Source: Ahrensia sp. | GTDB lineage: Bacteria > Pseudomonadota > Alphaproteobacteria > Rhizobiales > Rhizobiaceae | NCBI GenBank assembly: GCA_024639025.1 | Contig: JAHEJF010000064.1 | Location: forward strand, 1-7,748 | DNA length: 7,748 bases | Direction: 5' to 3' | Shown: piece by piece, positions 1-5,825 of the stretch | Position numbering within the stretch: the first letter of the stretch is position 1 | How the letters are laid out: every line of letters starts with the position of its first letter | Notes under the pieces: generated by a model | Told to the model about the DNA's origin: nothing | The model's database searches: none | The model's input: the letters and a program-made list of their open reading frames with translations, nothing else | Program-made: the position numbers and the translations under genes

Positions 1-138
1 CGGTTTGAGCCTGCAGAGGGCCCGGCAACGCTGTGTGGCGTTTGTGTTGAAACATCAGACAGAACCGGATTGGCTGAGAAAATTGCACCCTTGAGAAAAG
101 GACCGCATTTGAGCGAAACCATGCCCGATTGGTGGTAG
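1..138 (+). CDS. 3' end of an unidentified gene (partial)
   Basis: Frame 1 is open from the first base to a TAG at 136-138. This gives 45 residues ending in GPHLSETMPDWW; the other two forward frames close early. The gene begins before the window, so neither its start nor its main domain can be seen. The tail contains a hydrophobic stretch (ATLCGVCVET) followed by a charged helix-like segment. This arrangement would fit the last strand and helix of a VOC/glyoxalase-like domain, but I do not recognise a diagnostic motif, so that is only a guess. The gene points toward the convergent diguanylate cyclase gene, whose stop is 47 bases away, and I see no U-tract terminator between them. It is moderately likely to be coding because it stays open to the edge and its codon use resembles the neighbours. 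Confidence 0.5.
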   Translation, partial: RFEPAEGPATLCGVCVETSDRTGLAEKIAPLRKGPHLSETMPDWW

Positions 139-184
139 GTAACGACCTGGTTCAGACCTGCATCAAACGTGAATCCAATATGGA

Positions 185-988
185 TCAGGCGGACTGGTAG
201 CGCGTTTGGTACGTGCCTTCTTTGCTCAAATAAGCGTCAAAGACGACCTGGTTGCGACCTTTGCCCTTGGCGCGATACAGATTGCGATCAGCCATCTGCA
301 TCAACTGGGTCACATTGTGCTGCTTGGCAGCGAAGACGGCACCGATTGAGACCGTGACATTGTAGAATTCGCCCTGCTCGACCTCGATGGACGTGTCTTC
401 CACCCGCATACGAATACGCTCCGCGATTTCATAGGCCTGTTGACGTGTAACGCCCGGCAGATAAATCCCAAATTCTTCGCCACCAAGACGTCCAACAATA
501 TCGCCTTCGCGCAATGTACTGCGCATCACATCGGTAATTTTCAGCAAGACCGTATCGCCAACCGCATGGCCGAATGTGTCATTGACCTGCTTGAAATTGT
601 CTGCATCAAGCATCAGGAAGAAACCTGCATTGTCCTTGGTGGAGCGGTTTTCCTCGATCGCGCGGACAAAATGGGTGCGATTGAGCACATTTGTCATCGG
701 ATCGAGCGTTGCTTCCTTTTTGGCAATCTCTGTCTCGACTCCGAGCGCCTGATTGGCAATCGCCAATTGCTTGTTGGACTCCTCAAGCTTAACATTTTGT
801 CTGAAGAATGCGTAGGTTAGCGGCGCCGCGACAAAAGCAGAGACCATTGGAGATACCTTGACTGCCGTATCCAGGTAGTCTGGCGCCAGCATTTGTACGA
901 TGGCATAAGTGACGACCTGCGAACCAACGACGGCCCAGCCCATGACCAAAATCGATTGTTTTGCCAGAATGTTCAACTTCTGCTCCAT
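185..988 (-). CDS. Membrane-anchored GGDEF diguanylate cyclase
   Basis: This is probably an active diguanylate cyclase, joining two GTP into the second messenger cyclic-di-GMP at the inner membrane. Numbered from the ATG at 988 (267 aa), two hydrophobic segments (about 10-34 and 45-62) form a short hairpin anchor. A charged, probably coiled-coil linker (about 64-95) leads into a C-terminal GGDEF domain. The domain has the DxD metal/substrate motif (D128, D130, in LDADNFKQVND), the active-site loop GGEEF (169-173) and the late ADRNLYRAKGKGRN block. An RxxD inhibitory site (REGD, 160-163) sits exactly five residues before GGEEF, so product feedback inhibition is expected. There is no EAL or HD-GYP domain and no recognisable periplasmic sensor, because the loop between the helices is only about 10 residues. 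The reading frame can be extended to a TTG at 1009; neither start has a clear ribosome binding site, and I prefer the ATG. An imperfect dyad lies upstream at 1028-1044. The specific input signal is unknown. Confidence 0.92.
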   Translation of the reverse strand: MEQKLNILAKQSILVMGWAVVGSQVVTYAIVQMLAPDYLDTAVKVSPMVSAFVAAPLTYAFFRQNVKLEESNKQLAIANQALGVETEIAKKEATLDPMTNVLNRTHFVRAIEENRSTKDNAGFFLMLDADNFKQVNDTFGHAVGDTVLLKITDVMRSTLREGDIVGRLGGEEFGIYLPGVTRQQAYEIAERIRMRVEDTSIEVEQGEFYNVTVSIGAVFAAKQHNVTQLMQMADRNLYRAKGKGRNQVVFDAYLSKEGTYQTRYQSA

Positions 989-1027
989 GACTTTGGCAAA
1001 AACTAGCAAGCAGATTTGAACATCGCT

Positions 1028-1044
1028 TTAATCGGAACGGTTAA
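1028..1044. promoter_or_regulatory. Imperfect dyad upstream of the diguanylate cyclase gene
   Basis: The site reads TTAATCG-GAA-CGGTTAA. Six of seven arm positions are symmetric around a 3-base centre. It lies 40-56 bases upstream of the preferred ATG, in the 277-base gap (989-1265) that separates this gene from the metallo-beta-lactamase-fold gene. Its position fits a transcription-factor operator, but I cannot name the factor. The TTAA half-sites are 9 bases apart, not the 7 expected for CtrA. I see no gene in the rest of this gap. Confidence 0.3.
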
Positions 1045-1229
1045 TGTTGAGTTATTTTGGCTGGCAGAATGCCGGAAAAAGGTGGCTCGTAGGGCTGGTA
1101 TTTGGGTACGGAACGGCATGCCATATCGGCAGTGGGAATGGTCTGCAATTTGAGCCTTTTTTTGGTCGCGCTATTTAATGTTGCGAGTTGAAGCGTTCAA
1201 AAGCCTGTGCAACCAAGCCTCAAGACGCA

Positions 1230-1249
1230 GGAATTGCGATTGCGATTCC
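1230..1249. other. Short inverted repeat downstream of the MBL-fold gene
   Basis: GGAAT and ATTCC flank GC/GC pairs and a 4-base loop, giving an 8-bp stem with one T-G wobble when read as + strand RNA. It starts 16 bases beyond the stop of the minus-strand metallo-beta-lactamase-fold gene. On that strand the wobble becomes a C-A mismatch and no U-tract follows, so a Rho-independent terminator is not supported. It contains a tandem GCGATT, which may account for the symmetry by chance. Confidence 0.2.
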
Positions 1250-1265
1250 GGTTTTGCACAATGCC

Positions 1266-2117
1266 CTAAAAATCACTGAAACCGCCGCTTCGACCGAGGC
1301 TGCGCGGCACCATGATTGTTGGTTGTTTCGGCAGGCTGTTGACGCTTACCGTGATCGTGTTGCCCTTCAGAAAAATCGAATCCCAGTCCTGACCCATGCG
1401 ACTGATGAAACTGCTGATGGAATTGCCGCGCAAATGCATTGGCAGGACAATGGATGAGCGTAGCCGGCGCGTCAGATCGGCCATGGCTTGGTGTGAAAGT
1501 GTCAGTCCGCCATCGACCGGGACCATCAGAATGTCCAGTCTGCCGATTTGCGCAAAGTGATCGTCGGTGAGCGCGTGATGCAAATGGCCCAGATGGCCAA
1601 TGCACAAACCGGCGGTCTCGAAAATAAAGATCGAGTTGCCATCGGCAATCATGCCGTCACCGAATGACCTGATATCGGTCGCAACATTGCGGACATAGAC
1701 ATCATCGACCACCAGATCATGGTCAATCGGACCGGTACTCATATCGTTCCATCCTGCCAGCACATATTCAATCGCCGGGTCAGGGCTGAGCGTGTGATGA
1801 CTGGAATGCGCGCGGTTCATCGTGACAATGCGCGGCATGGTGGGTTCGGTGCCATAAATGCCAGAAAAATCGGTCGCGGCAACAACGCCCTGCGGCGATT
1901 CAATGCGGTAGGTCGAATGACCGGCATAGGTGATTGTGACATCGCCCTTCAGATCAAGAGGATTGGCGTCGAGCGAGGCAAAAATCACCTTGGGCATGGT
2001 TTGGGCGATGGCAAGGCACTGGCTCACCGGTTCGTCCGCATCTTGCGCAAAACTCTGATCTGTTTGGAGACTGATGGCCGCAAAGCACGCAGCGGCGAAA
2101 AGTGAAGTGTATTTCAT
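1266..2117 (-). CDS. Secreted metallo-beta-lactamase-fold protein with altered metal motif
   Basis: This 283-residue protein resembles the Lactamase_B_3/UlaG-like branch of the metallo-beta-lactamase fold. An N-terminal signal peptide (hydrophobic about 5-17, likely cut after SFA at 24) points to the periplasm. The fold begins at about residue 60 with ITYAGHSTYRIES (H67), the usual GHS(S/T)-type opening strand. The position of the canonical HxHxDH metal motif is occupied by NRAHSSHHT (101-109; H104, H107, H108), which lacks the first His and the Asp. Later landmarks are conserved: a GHLGHLHH block (174-181), a D-ILMVPVDGG block (195-204) and LPMH with a terminal metal-ligand His (H228). The start is well supported: AGAGAGG lies about 8 bases before the ATG. 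It may be a hydrolase with a modified metal site, or a family member with other ligands; the substrate is unknown. A 25-bp dyad lies upstream at 2171-2195. The 198-base gap to the upstream small membrane protein gene suggests its own promoter. Confidence 0.85.
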   Translation of the reverse strand: MKYTSLFAAACFAAISLQTDQSFAQDADEPVSQCLAIAQTMPKVIFASLDANPLDLKGDVTITYAGHSTYRIESPQGVVAATDFSGIYGTEPTMPRIVTMNRAHSSHHTLSPDPAIEYVLAGWNDMSTGPIDHDLVVDDVYVRNVATDIRSFGDGMIADGNSIFIFETAGLCIGHLGHLHHALTDDHFAQIGRLDILMVPVDGGLTLSHQAMADLTRRLRSSIVLPMHLRGNSISSFISRMGQDWDSIFLKGNTITVSVNSLPKQPTIMVPRSLGRSGGFSDF

Positions 2118-2170
2118 GACGCACCTCTCTTGCTGACTACAAGTGTAGCGCAGATTTGATGCATGGCTAG

Positions 2171-2195
2171 TGTCTGCTCAAATTATGAGCAGTCA
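2171..2195. promoter_or_regulatory. Dyad symmetric site upstream of the MBL-fold gene
   Basis: A perfect 7-bp inverted repeat (CTGCTCA, AATTA centre, TGAGCAG, 2174-2192) extends to 9 of 10 symmetric positions per arm with the flanking TG/CA. It lies 54-78 bases upstream of the ATG at 2117. No U-tract follows on either strand, so a terminator is unlikely. A homodimeric regulator binding site is the simplest reading. The regulator is unknown. Confidence 0.4.
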
Positions 2196-2286
2196 AACAA
2201 GCGTGATCAGGAACTTTGACGCTGTCAGCCTTTGATGGACTCGCAGAACCCGGATTCATCCAATATTTTCAATGCCCAAATCCGTG

Positions 2287-2319
2287 CCAGCGTTTCAGTG
2301 GAAGACCGAAACGCTCTAG
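2287..2319 (-). repeat. Intergenic palindrome, copy A, containing a stop codon
   Basis: Perfect 8-bp arms AGCGTTTC (2289-2296) and GAAACGCT (2308-2315) enclose an 11-base loop. The flank CTAG carries the TAG stop of the minus-strand 94-residue gene. The element aligns with 4817-4850: both begin CCAG, share TTCAGT near the same place and end ACGCTCTAG. No U-tract follows on the minus strand. AGAGCG/CGCTCT-ended palindromes resemble, from memory, the short intergenic repeats described in rhizobia and Brucella (RIME, Bru-RS). It could fold as RNA and protect the 3' end of the GFA/membrane protein transcript. Confidence 0.5.
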
Positions 2320-2600
2320 TATTTCATGCCCTTGGCGCGGGCATCGCGTATCATCGGCATCTGCTTGCCTCGGTGATGGGCGTCCAGATAGCTCATCGTG
2401 TTAGCAAACATGGTCGGCGTTGCCTCTTCCTGGCGAATGCTTGCGGCGTGGTTGGCTTCGTCCACTGTCTTGCCGTTTTCGAGCGCTGTGAGAAACAGAT
2501 AAGCGCGTATCGTCAGAAATCCGCGTCGGGTGTTTTCCTTCAAAAACCACCATATGCAAATGCCGACGACCAGGATTGTCAGAAGAATTTTGGATAGCAT
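2316..2600 (-). CDS. Small single-pass membrane protein of unknown function
   Basis: I do not recognise this 94-residue protein. Residues 1-19 (MLSKILLTILVVGICIWWF) form one hydrophobic helix that anchors the N terminus in the membrane. A basic patch (KENTRRG) then marks the cytoplasmic side by the positive-inside rule. The remaining 65 or so residues look soluble, helical and charged. The ATG comes 9 bases after the TGA of the upstream GFA-family gene and in the same frame (TGA, three codons, ATG), so the two are surely co-transcribed and may be translationally coupled. AAGGGGA, about 12 bases upstream inside the GFA gene's end, is the likely but rather distant ribosome binding site. The codons are ordinary for the neighbourhood. 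The TAG stop lies inside palindromic repeat copy A. It is a better coding candidate than the overlapping plus-strand frame because of the clear membrane helix and the operon spacing. Confidence 0.72.
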   Translation of the reverse strand: MLSKILLTILVVGICIWWFLKENTRRGFLTIRAYLFLTALENGKTVDEANHAASIRQEEATPTMFANTMSYLDAHHRGKQMPMIRDARAKGMKY

Positions 2601-2609
2601 GGTTCGTCG

Positions 2610-3044
2610 TCATTCCCCTTGATAGGCGGCAATCAGCGCGTTGTAATTGTCCGGTTGTTCTTCATAGGTGATCGCACCTTTTGGCAGAAGCACCCATGAT
2701 TGCTTCGATCCCGTCCTTATATGACCAGCGGGCATTATCCAAGATGCGTCATCAAATGTGCCGCCCTTGATGTTGAGCGTGTTCTGATAGCCTGGGCGCC
2801 GATGAAGGAGACGTGTGCCACAAGTCGGGCAGAATTGACGATCGGCACCACCTTTCTCAAAGCTGTTCAACTTGCCGTTGATTGCAAGAGCTTCGCTTTG
2901 CACGCGTACTGAGATGCCAAAAGCGCTGGAAGATTGCTTTTGGCATTCAGTGCAATGGCAACAGTAAATGACCAGCGGTTCTTGTCTTAGCGTGTAGCGC
3001 ACCTGTCCGCATTGGCAGCCACCTGATTGCTTAAAATCCTGCAT
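2610..3044 (-). CDS. GFA-family zinc-binding protein (Mss4-like fold)
   Basis: This 144-residue protein belongs to the family named after glutathione-dependent formaldehyde-activating enzyme (GFA, Mss4-like beta fold). The expected zinc ligands are visible: CxC at C10/C12, a CCHCTEC block (C28, C29, C31, C34) and CPTC (C72, C75) in FCPTCGTRL. The length and the ending (LPKGAITYEEQPDN) suit a complete single-domain member. True formaldehyde-glutathione adduct chemistry is established for only a few members, and most are uncharacterised, so the substrate should not be assumed. No S-(hydroxymethyl)glutathione dehydrogenase gene is visible nearby to support a formaldehyde role. The start is supported by GAGGA 8 bases before the ATG. 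It is the first gene of a likely two-gene operon with the small membrane protein and is divergent from yebC across 145 bases, where both promoters should lie; I saw no convincing -35/-10 pair there. Confidence 0.9.
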   Translation of the reverse strand: MQDFKQSGGCQCGQVRYTLRQEPLVIYCCHCTECQKQSSSAFGISVRVQSEALAINGKLNSFEKGGADRQFCPTCGTRLLHRRPGYQNTLNIKGGTFDDASWIMPAGHIRTGSKQSWVLLPKGAITYEEQPDNYNALIAAYQGE

Positions 3045-3189
3045 GCATTAGGTCCTCGCTGCACTCGGAAAATTTGCTATCGATACAATTGCGGCGCATT
3101 CCGATTCATGGCGCATACGCTCTGGACGTCTGGCCTGATCTTTTCTAAAAGCGGCAAGCAATTCAATTATCGAAAACAAGAGCGATATT

Positions 3190-3942
3190 ATGGCGGGTCA
3201 TTCCAAATTCAAAAACATCCAGCACCGTAAAGGTCGACAGGACAAGCTGCGCTCGAAAATCTTCTCGCGTCTTTCAAAAGAGATCACCGTGGCCGTAAAA
3301 ATGGGTGGCGGCACCACCGACCCGGACATGAATCCGCGCCTGCGCCTGGCGATTCAGAATGCCAAGGGCCAGTCCATGCCGAAGGACAATATTCAGCGCG
3401 CGATCAACAAGGGTTCAGGCGGTGACGCTGAGGATTACAAGGAAATGCGTTACGAAGGCTATGGACCGGGCGGCGTTGCTGTCGTGGTTGAGGCCCTGAC
3501 CGATAATACCAACCGTTCTGCTTCCAATATTCGTGCCGCCTTTACCAAGAACGGCGGCCAGCTGGGCGAGACCGGCTCGGTTTCCTTCATGTTCGACCGC
3601 GTTGGCGAGATTACCTACAAGCTCGAAGCGGGCGATGCTGATACTGTGATGGAAGCAGCGATCGAAGCAGGTGCTGACGATGTTGAGAGCGATGAAGATG
3701 GACACGTGATCACTTGCGCTTTCGAAGATCTGGGCAGCGCTTCCAAGGCGCTCGAGAGTTCATTGGGTGAACCTGAATCGGTCAATATCATCTGGAAGCC
3801 GCAAAATCGGACACCGGTCAATGAGGAAAAGGCGGCAACCCTGCTTAAATTGTTGGATGCGCTTGATGAGGATGATGACGTGCAGAACGTGTTTTCAAAT
3901 GAAGACATGTCTGAAGAGTTGATGGAAAAGCTCTCAGCGTAG
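3190..3942 (+). CDS. yebC: YebC/TACO1 family protein
   Basis: This 250-residue protein matches the usual YebC length and pattern throughout. It has the diagnostic N terminus [15 protein letters not shown] (Phe where many members have Trp), then [15 protein letters not shown] (63-77) and [19 protein letters not shown] (88-106). [16 protein letters not shown] (108-123) is followed by the C-terminal [11 protein letters not shown] segment and an acidic tail. The family was long annotated as a DNA-binding transcriptional regulator (PmpR). More recent work on bacterial YebC and mitochondrial TACO1 points to a cytoplasmic, ribosome-linked role in relieving stalls at proline-rich stretches. The ATG follows an AAGAG-type ribosome binding site about 8 bases upstream. 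yebC is commonly near ruvC in proteobacteria; here two minus-strand genes intervene, so it is not in the ruv transcript. Its last 9 bases overlap the 3' end of the convergent exporter gene. Confidence 0.97.
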   Translation: MAGHSKFKNIQHRKGRQDKLRSKIFSRLSKEITVAVKMGGGTTDPDMNPRLRLAIQNAKGQSMPKDNIQRAINKGSGGDAEDYKEMRYEGYGPGGVAVVVEALTDNTNRSASNIRAAFTKNGGQLGETGSVSFMFDRVGEITYKLEAGDADTVMEAAIEAGADDVESDEDGHVITCAFEDLGSASKALESSLGEPESVNIIWKPQNRTPVNEEKAATLLKLLDALDEDDDVQNVFSNEDMSEELMEKLSA

Positions 3943-4698
3943 AAAATCATCAAGCACGGGCAGGGATGCCAGAACGGCCAGCAGGATCATCAGGAAGGCT
4001 ATGGTGCGGTAGGTTTTTTCGCTCGCGCCTTTGAAATAGCTTGTACCAATGATGAGCCCGACAAAGTAGCCGGGCGACGCCAAAATACCCAACGAAACCG
4101 ATTGCTGGGTGAAGATATCGCTGACGAAATAGCCGATGATCACGAATACATCGGACAGGAACAGATAGTAGATCATGTTGGCGCGGATGGTCGCGGCTGG
4201 GTCGCGCCCCGACATCCAGTAAATCAAGATCGGTGGTCCCGGTATTGCGGCAGATGCCCCCATAAACCCGCCCGTCGCTCCAATGCCGAATGAAACAGGC
4301 TTCGATCGCGGACCGTGATATTTCCAACCGCTCCAAAGCAGCACCACGGCAATGCAGATTGATACGCTGATAAACCAGCGCAAGGCGATCGGGTCGCTTG
4401 ATTTGAGCACCCAGATGCCGAGTGGCATCAAAGCAACATAACCAGCCACAATTGGTGCCACCTGATGCCAAACAACCTGTTTGCGCGCTCCCCAAACCAT
4501 TTTGGTCGTTGGAATACTATCCACAATGGAAATCAACCCGATTGCGAATTGTGGTGTGAACAATGCGGCGGTGATCGGTCCGATGATCATGCCAGAGCCA
4601 AAACCTGAAAATCCGCGCACAATGCCTGTGACAAAGACCACGACCAAAACGATCAGTGAAAAGGGGCTTGTCAAATGGGCGAGAATTATTTCGATCAT
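3934..4698 (-). CDS. TauE/SafE family membrane exporter
   Basis: This 254-residue inner-membrane protein belongs to the TauE/SafE (formerly DUF81) family, whose studied members are linked to export of sulfite, sulfoacetate or other organosulfur anions. It has about eight hydrophobic segments (roughly 15-37, 39-60, 82-99, 107-124, 135-160, 174-192, 202-222 and 232-248). The two family signature regions lie at matching places in each half: [11 protein letters not shown] (28-38) and [20 protein letters not shown] (143-162). The length is typical. The ATG is preceded by AGGG about 12 bases upstream, which is a weak ribosome binding site, and no better in-frame start is evident. The nearest gene upstream on the same strand is the ornithine cyclodeaminase-like reductase, 148 bases away. 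That gap contains palindrome copy B and an 11-bp-arm hairpin. No sulfur-metabolism gene is nearby, so the substrate is open. The stop overlaps the last codons of yebC. Confidence 0.93.
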   Translation of the reverse strand: MIEIILAHLTSPFSLIVLVVVFVTGIVRGFSGFGSGMIIGPITAALFTPQFAIGLISIVDSIPTTKMVWGARKQVVWHQVAPIVAGYVALMPLGIWVLKSSDPIALRWFISVSICIAVVLLWSGWKYHGPRSKPVSFGIGATGGFMGASAAIPGPPILIYWMSGRDPAATIRANMIYYLFLSDVFVIIGYFVSDIFTQQSVSLGILASPGYFVGLIIGTSYFKGASEKTYRTIAFLMILLAVLASLPVLDDFLR

Positions 4699-4733
4699 CG
4701 CCGAACGTGCCCTGTTTTGTATTGGCTGTGTAT

Positions 4734-4758
4734 GACCAGAGCCGTTCCGGCTTTGGTC
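4734..4758. other. Strong inverted repeat upstream of the exporter gene
   Basis: Arms of 11 bases (GACCAGAGCCG at 4734-4744 and CGGCTTTGGTC at 4748-4758) surround a 3-base loop. As + strand RNA all 11 positions pair (one G-U); as minus-strand RNA one position becomes an A-C mismatch. It lies 36 bases upstream of the exporter start and 89 bases downstream of the reductase stop. No U-run follows on the minus strand, so it is not a standard intrinsic terminator. An operator or a 5' leader structure are the alternatives. Confidence 0.45.
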
Positions 4759-4816
4759 CAGTTGTCTGGCAATGTGTTTGCTATTTGCTTGGATGCGCGC
4801 GGTATTCTGACAGGGT

Positions 4817-4850
4817 CCAGAGCGCTTCAGTTGATGCTGTTACGCTCTAG
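4817..4850 (-). repeat. Intergenic palindrome, copy B, containing a stop codon
   Basis: AGAGCG (4819-4824) and CGCTCT (4843-4848) form the outer stem. CAG (4828-4830) and CTG (4837-4839) form an inner stem around a 6-base loop. The ending ACGCTCTAG and the start CCAG match copy A at 2287-2319, as does the internal TTCAGT. As in copy A, the TAG stop of a minus-strand gene, here the reductase, is part of the element. No U-tract follows on the minus strand. Confidence 0.5.
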
Positions 4851-5776
4851 CTGACCGCTTTCAGAATGGCTCCCGCAACCATCAGATCGAGATGCGCACC
4901 GCCACCGTTCTTGAACAGCGTAATGTCGTCCTTGCTCTTGCGTCCGCATTTTTGCGTCACCAAATCATAGAGATCGCCAAGCACATCAGCCCGTTTGATC
5001 GCTCCGGATGCCAAGGGAATTTTCAATTCCCCAATATGCTCGATTGTTGTTTGAAAACTGTCGACGAAGATACGCGATTTTTGCAGCAGTGCATCGTCGA
5101 CCTCGCGCATGTCAGCCTTAAACGCACCGATCAGATCGACATGGGTGCCAGGACTGACCCACTCTCCTTGCAGCACAGGTTCGGTGGCCATGGTGGCGGA
5201 TGCGATTATGTTGGCAGCGGCACAAGACCGCGGCAGGTCTAGGGTGATTGCGACGGGAACGGGTGTTTTTTCCAGTGATCGGGCCAAAGACTCGGCTTTG
5301 TTGCTTGAGCGATTCCACAACGTTATCTGTTCAAGGGTTGGAAACAGCGCGCTATAGGCTTCAACAAGATTGCCGGCAACTGTGCCAGCACCGAGGATGA
5401 GCAGATGCTTTGGTGCCTTGTTGGCCAGTAATTTTGCTCCCAACACGCTGTCAGCAGCGGTTTTCCACTTGGTGACGAGATCGCAGTCGATAATGGCCTT
5501 GGGCGCGCCGGTCATCTCATCAAACATGATCATGGCGCCCTGGACACTGGGCAAATCTCTTGCGGGGTTGGCAGGGGTTACCGTGAAGGTTTTCACGCCG
5601 CTGCCCAGACCCTTGATCGTTGCTGCTCGTGCCATCAGTGTACCGGATTCAGTCGGCAGAAACTGGTCTCCCAATTGCGCCTTGGGTAATTTGTGCCCGG
5701 CTTCGAGCGCTTCACAGCACATTTGCCAAGTCAAATGCCGTTCTGCCTGATCTGAGCCAATGAAGGGAATGTCCAT
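4847..5776 (-). CDS. Ornithine cyclodeaminase/mu-crystallin family protein, probable ketimine reductase
   Basis: This is a cytoplasmic NAD(P)-dependent protein of the ornithine cyclodeaminase/mu-crystallin family. Numbered from the ATG at 5776 (309 aa), it starts MDIPFIGSDQAE, the normal family N terminus. It then shows the substrate-binding Lys (K62 in GVKTFTVTPAN), a TKWKTAADS block (102-110), the dinucleotide-binding GAGTVAG (129-135) with a following strand ending LWNRS, and DLIGAFKADMREVDD (214-228). Near the end are GDLYDLV and TLFKNGGGAHLDL (286-298). The GAF...MREVDD form, rather than the Asp-bearing loop of true ornithine cyclodeaminase, is what I associate with delta-1-pyrroline/piperideine-2-carboxylate reductases, so reduction of a cyclic imino acid is the likelier reaction. 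The RTAA arginine is replaced by Lys (K105). The frame extends to a GTG at 5842, but that start has no ribosome binding site and would run over the candidate SOS box; AAGGG lies 12 bases before the ATG. It is divergent from ruvC. Confidence 0.88.
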   Translation of the reverse strand: MDIPFIGSDQAERHLTWQMCCEALEAGHKLPKAQLGDQFLPTESGTLMARAATIKGLGSGVKTFTVTPANPARDLPSVQGAMIMFDEMTGAPKAIIDCDLVTKWKTAADSVLGAKLLANKAPKHLLILGAGTVAGNLVEAYSALFPTLEQITLWNRSSNKAESLARSLEKTPVPVAITLDLPRSCAAANIIASATMATEPVLQGEWVSPGTHVDLIGAFKADMREVDDALLQKSRIFVDSFQTTIEHIGELKIPLASGAIKRADVLGDLYDLVTQKCGRKSKDDITLFKNGGGAHLDLMVAGAILKAVS

Positions 5777-5825
5777 TCTGCCAACAAGCCCTTCGCAATT
5801 GAAATTGTAAAGGGTTTTTGAAAAC

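Noticed and set aside
142..259. Direct repeat of ACGACCTGGTT at about 143-153 and 243-253
   Set aside because: Only 11 bases match, one copy is inside coding sequence, and nothing else supports an attachment site or mobile element.
440..820. Plus-strand open frame inside the diguanylate cyclase gene
   Set aside because: It is an antisense shadow of a well-conserved GGDEF domain and has no recognisable motif.
1028..1044. Possible CtrA binding site (TTAA half-sites)
   Set aside because: The two TTAA units are separated by 9 bases, whereas the CtrA consensus requires 7.
1188..1457. Plus-strand open frame running from the gap into the 3' end of the MBL-fold gene
   Set aside because: It has no family resemblance and largely mirrors the minus-strand gene.
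2070..2117. Lipoprotein signal on the MBL-fold protein (Cys at residue 11)
   Set aside because: The Cys is too close to the N terminus and is preceded by AAA rather than an L/V/I-led lipobox; an ordinary signal peptide cut after SFA fits better.
2232..2597. Plus-strand open frame of about 121 codons opposite the small membrane protein gene
   Set aside because: It starts at a TTG without a ribosome binding site, its product is an irregular Cys/His-rich mix without a domain, and the minus-strand frame has a membrane helix and operon spacing.
3045..3189. Promoter boxes in the space between the GFA-family gene and yebC
   Set aside because: Both promoters must be here, but no -35/-10 pair with acceptable match and spacing could be picked by eye.
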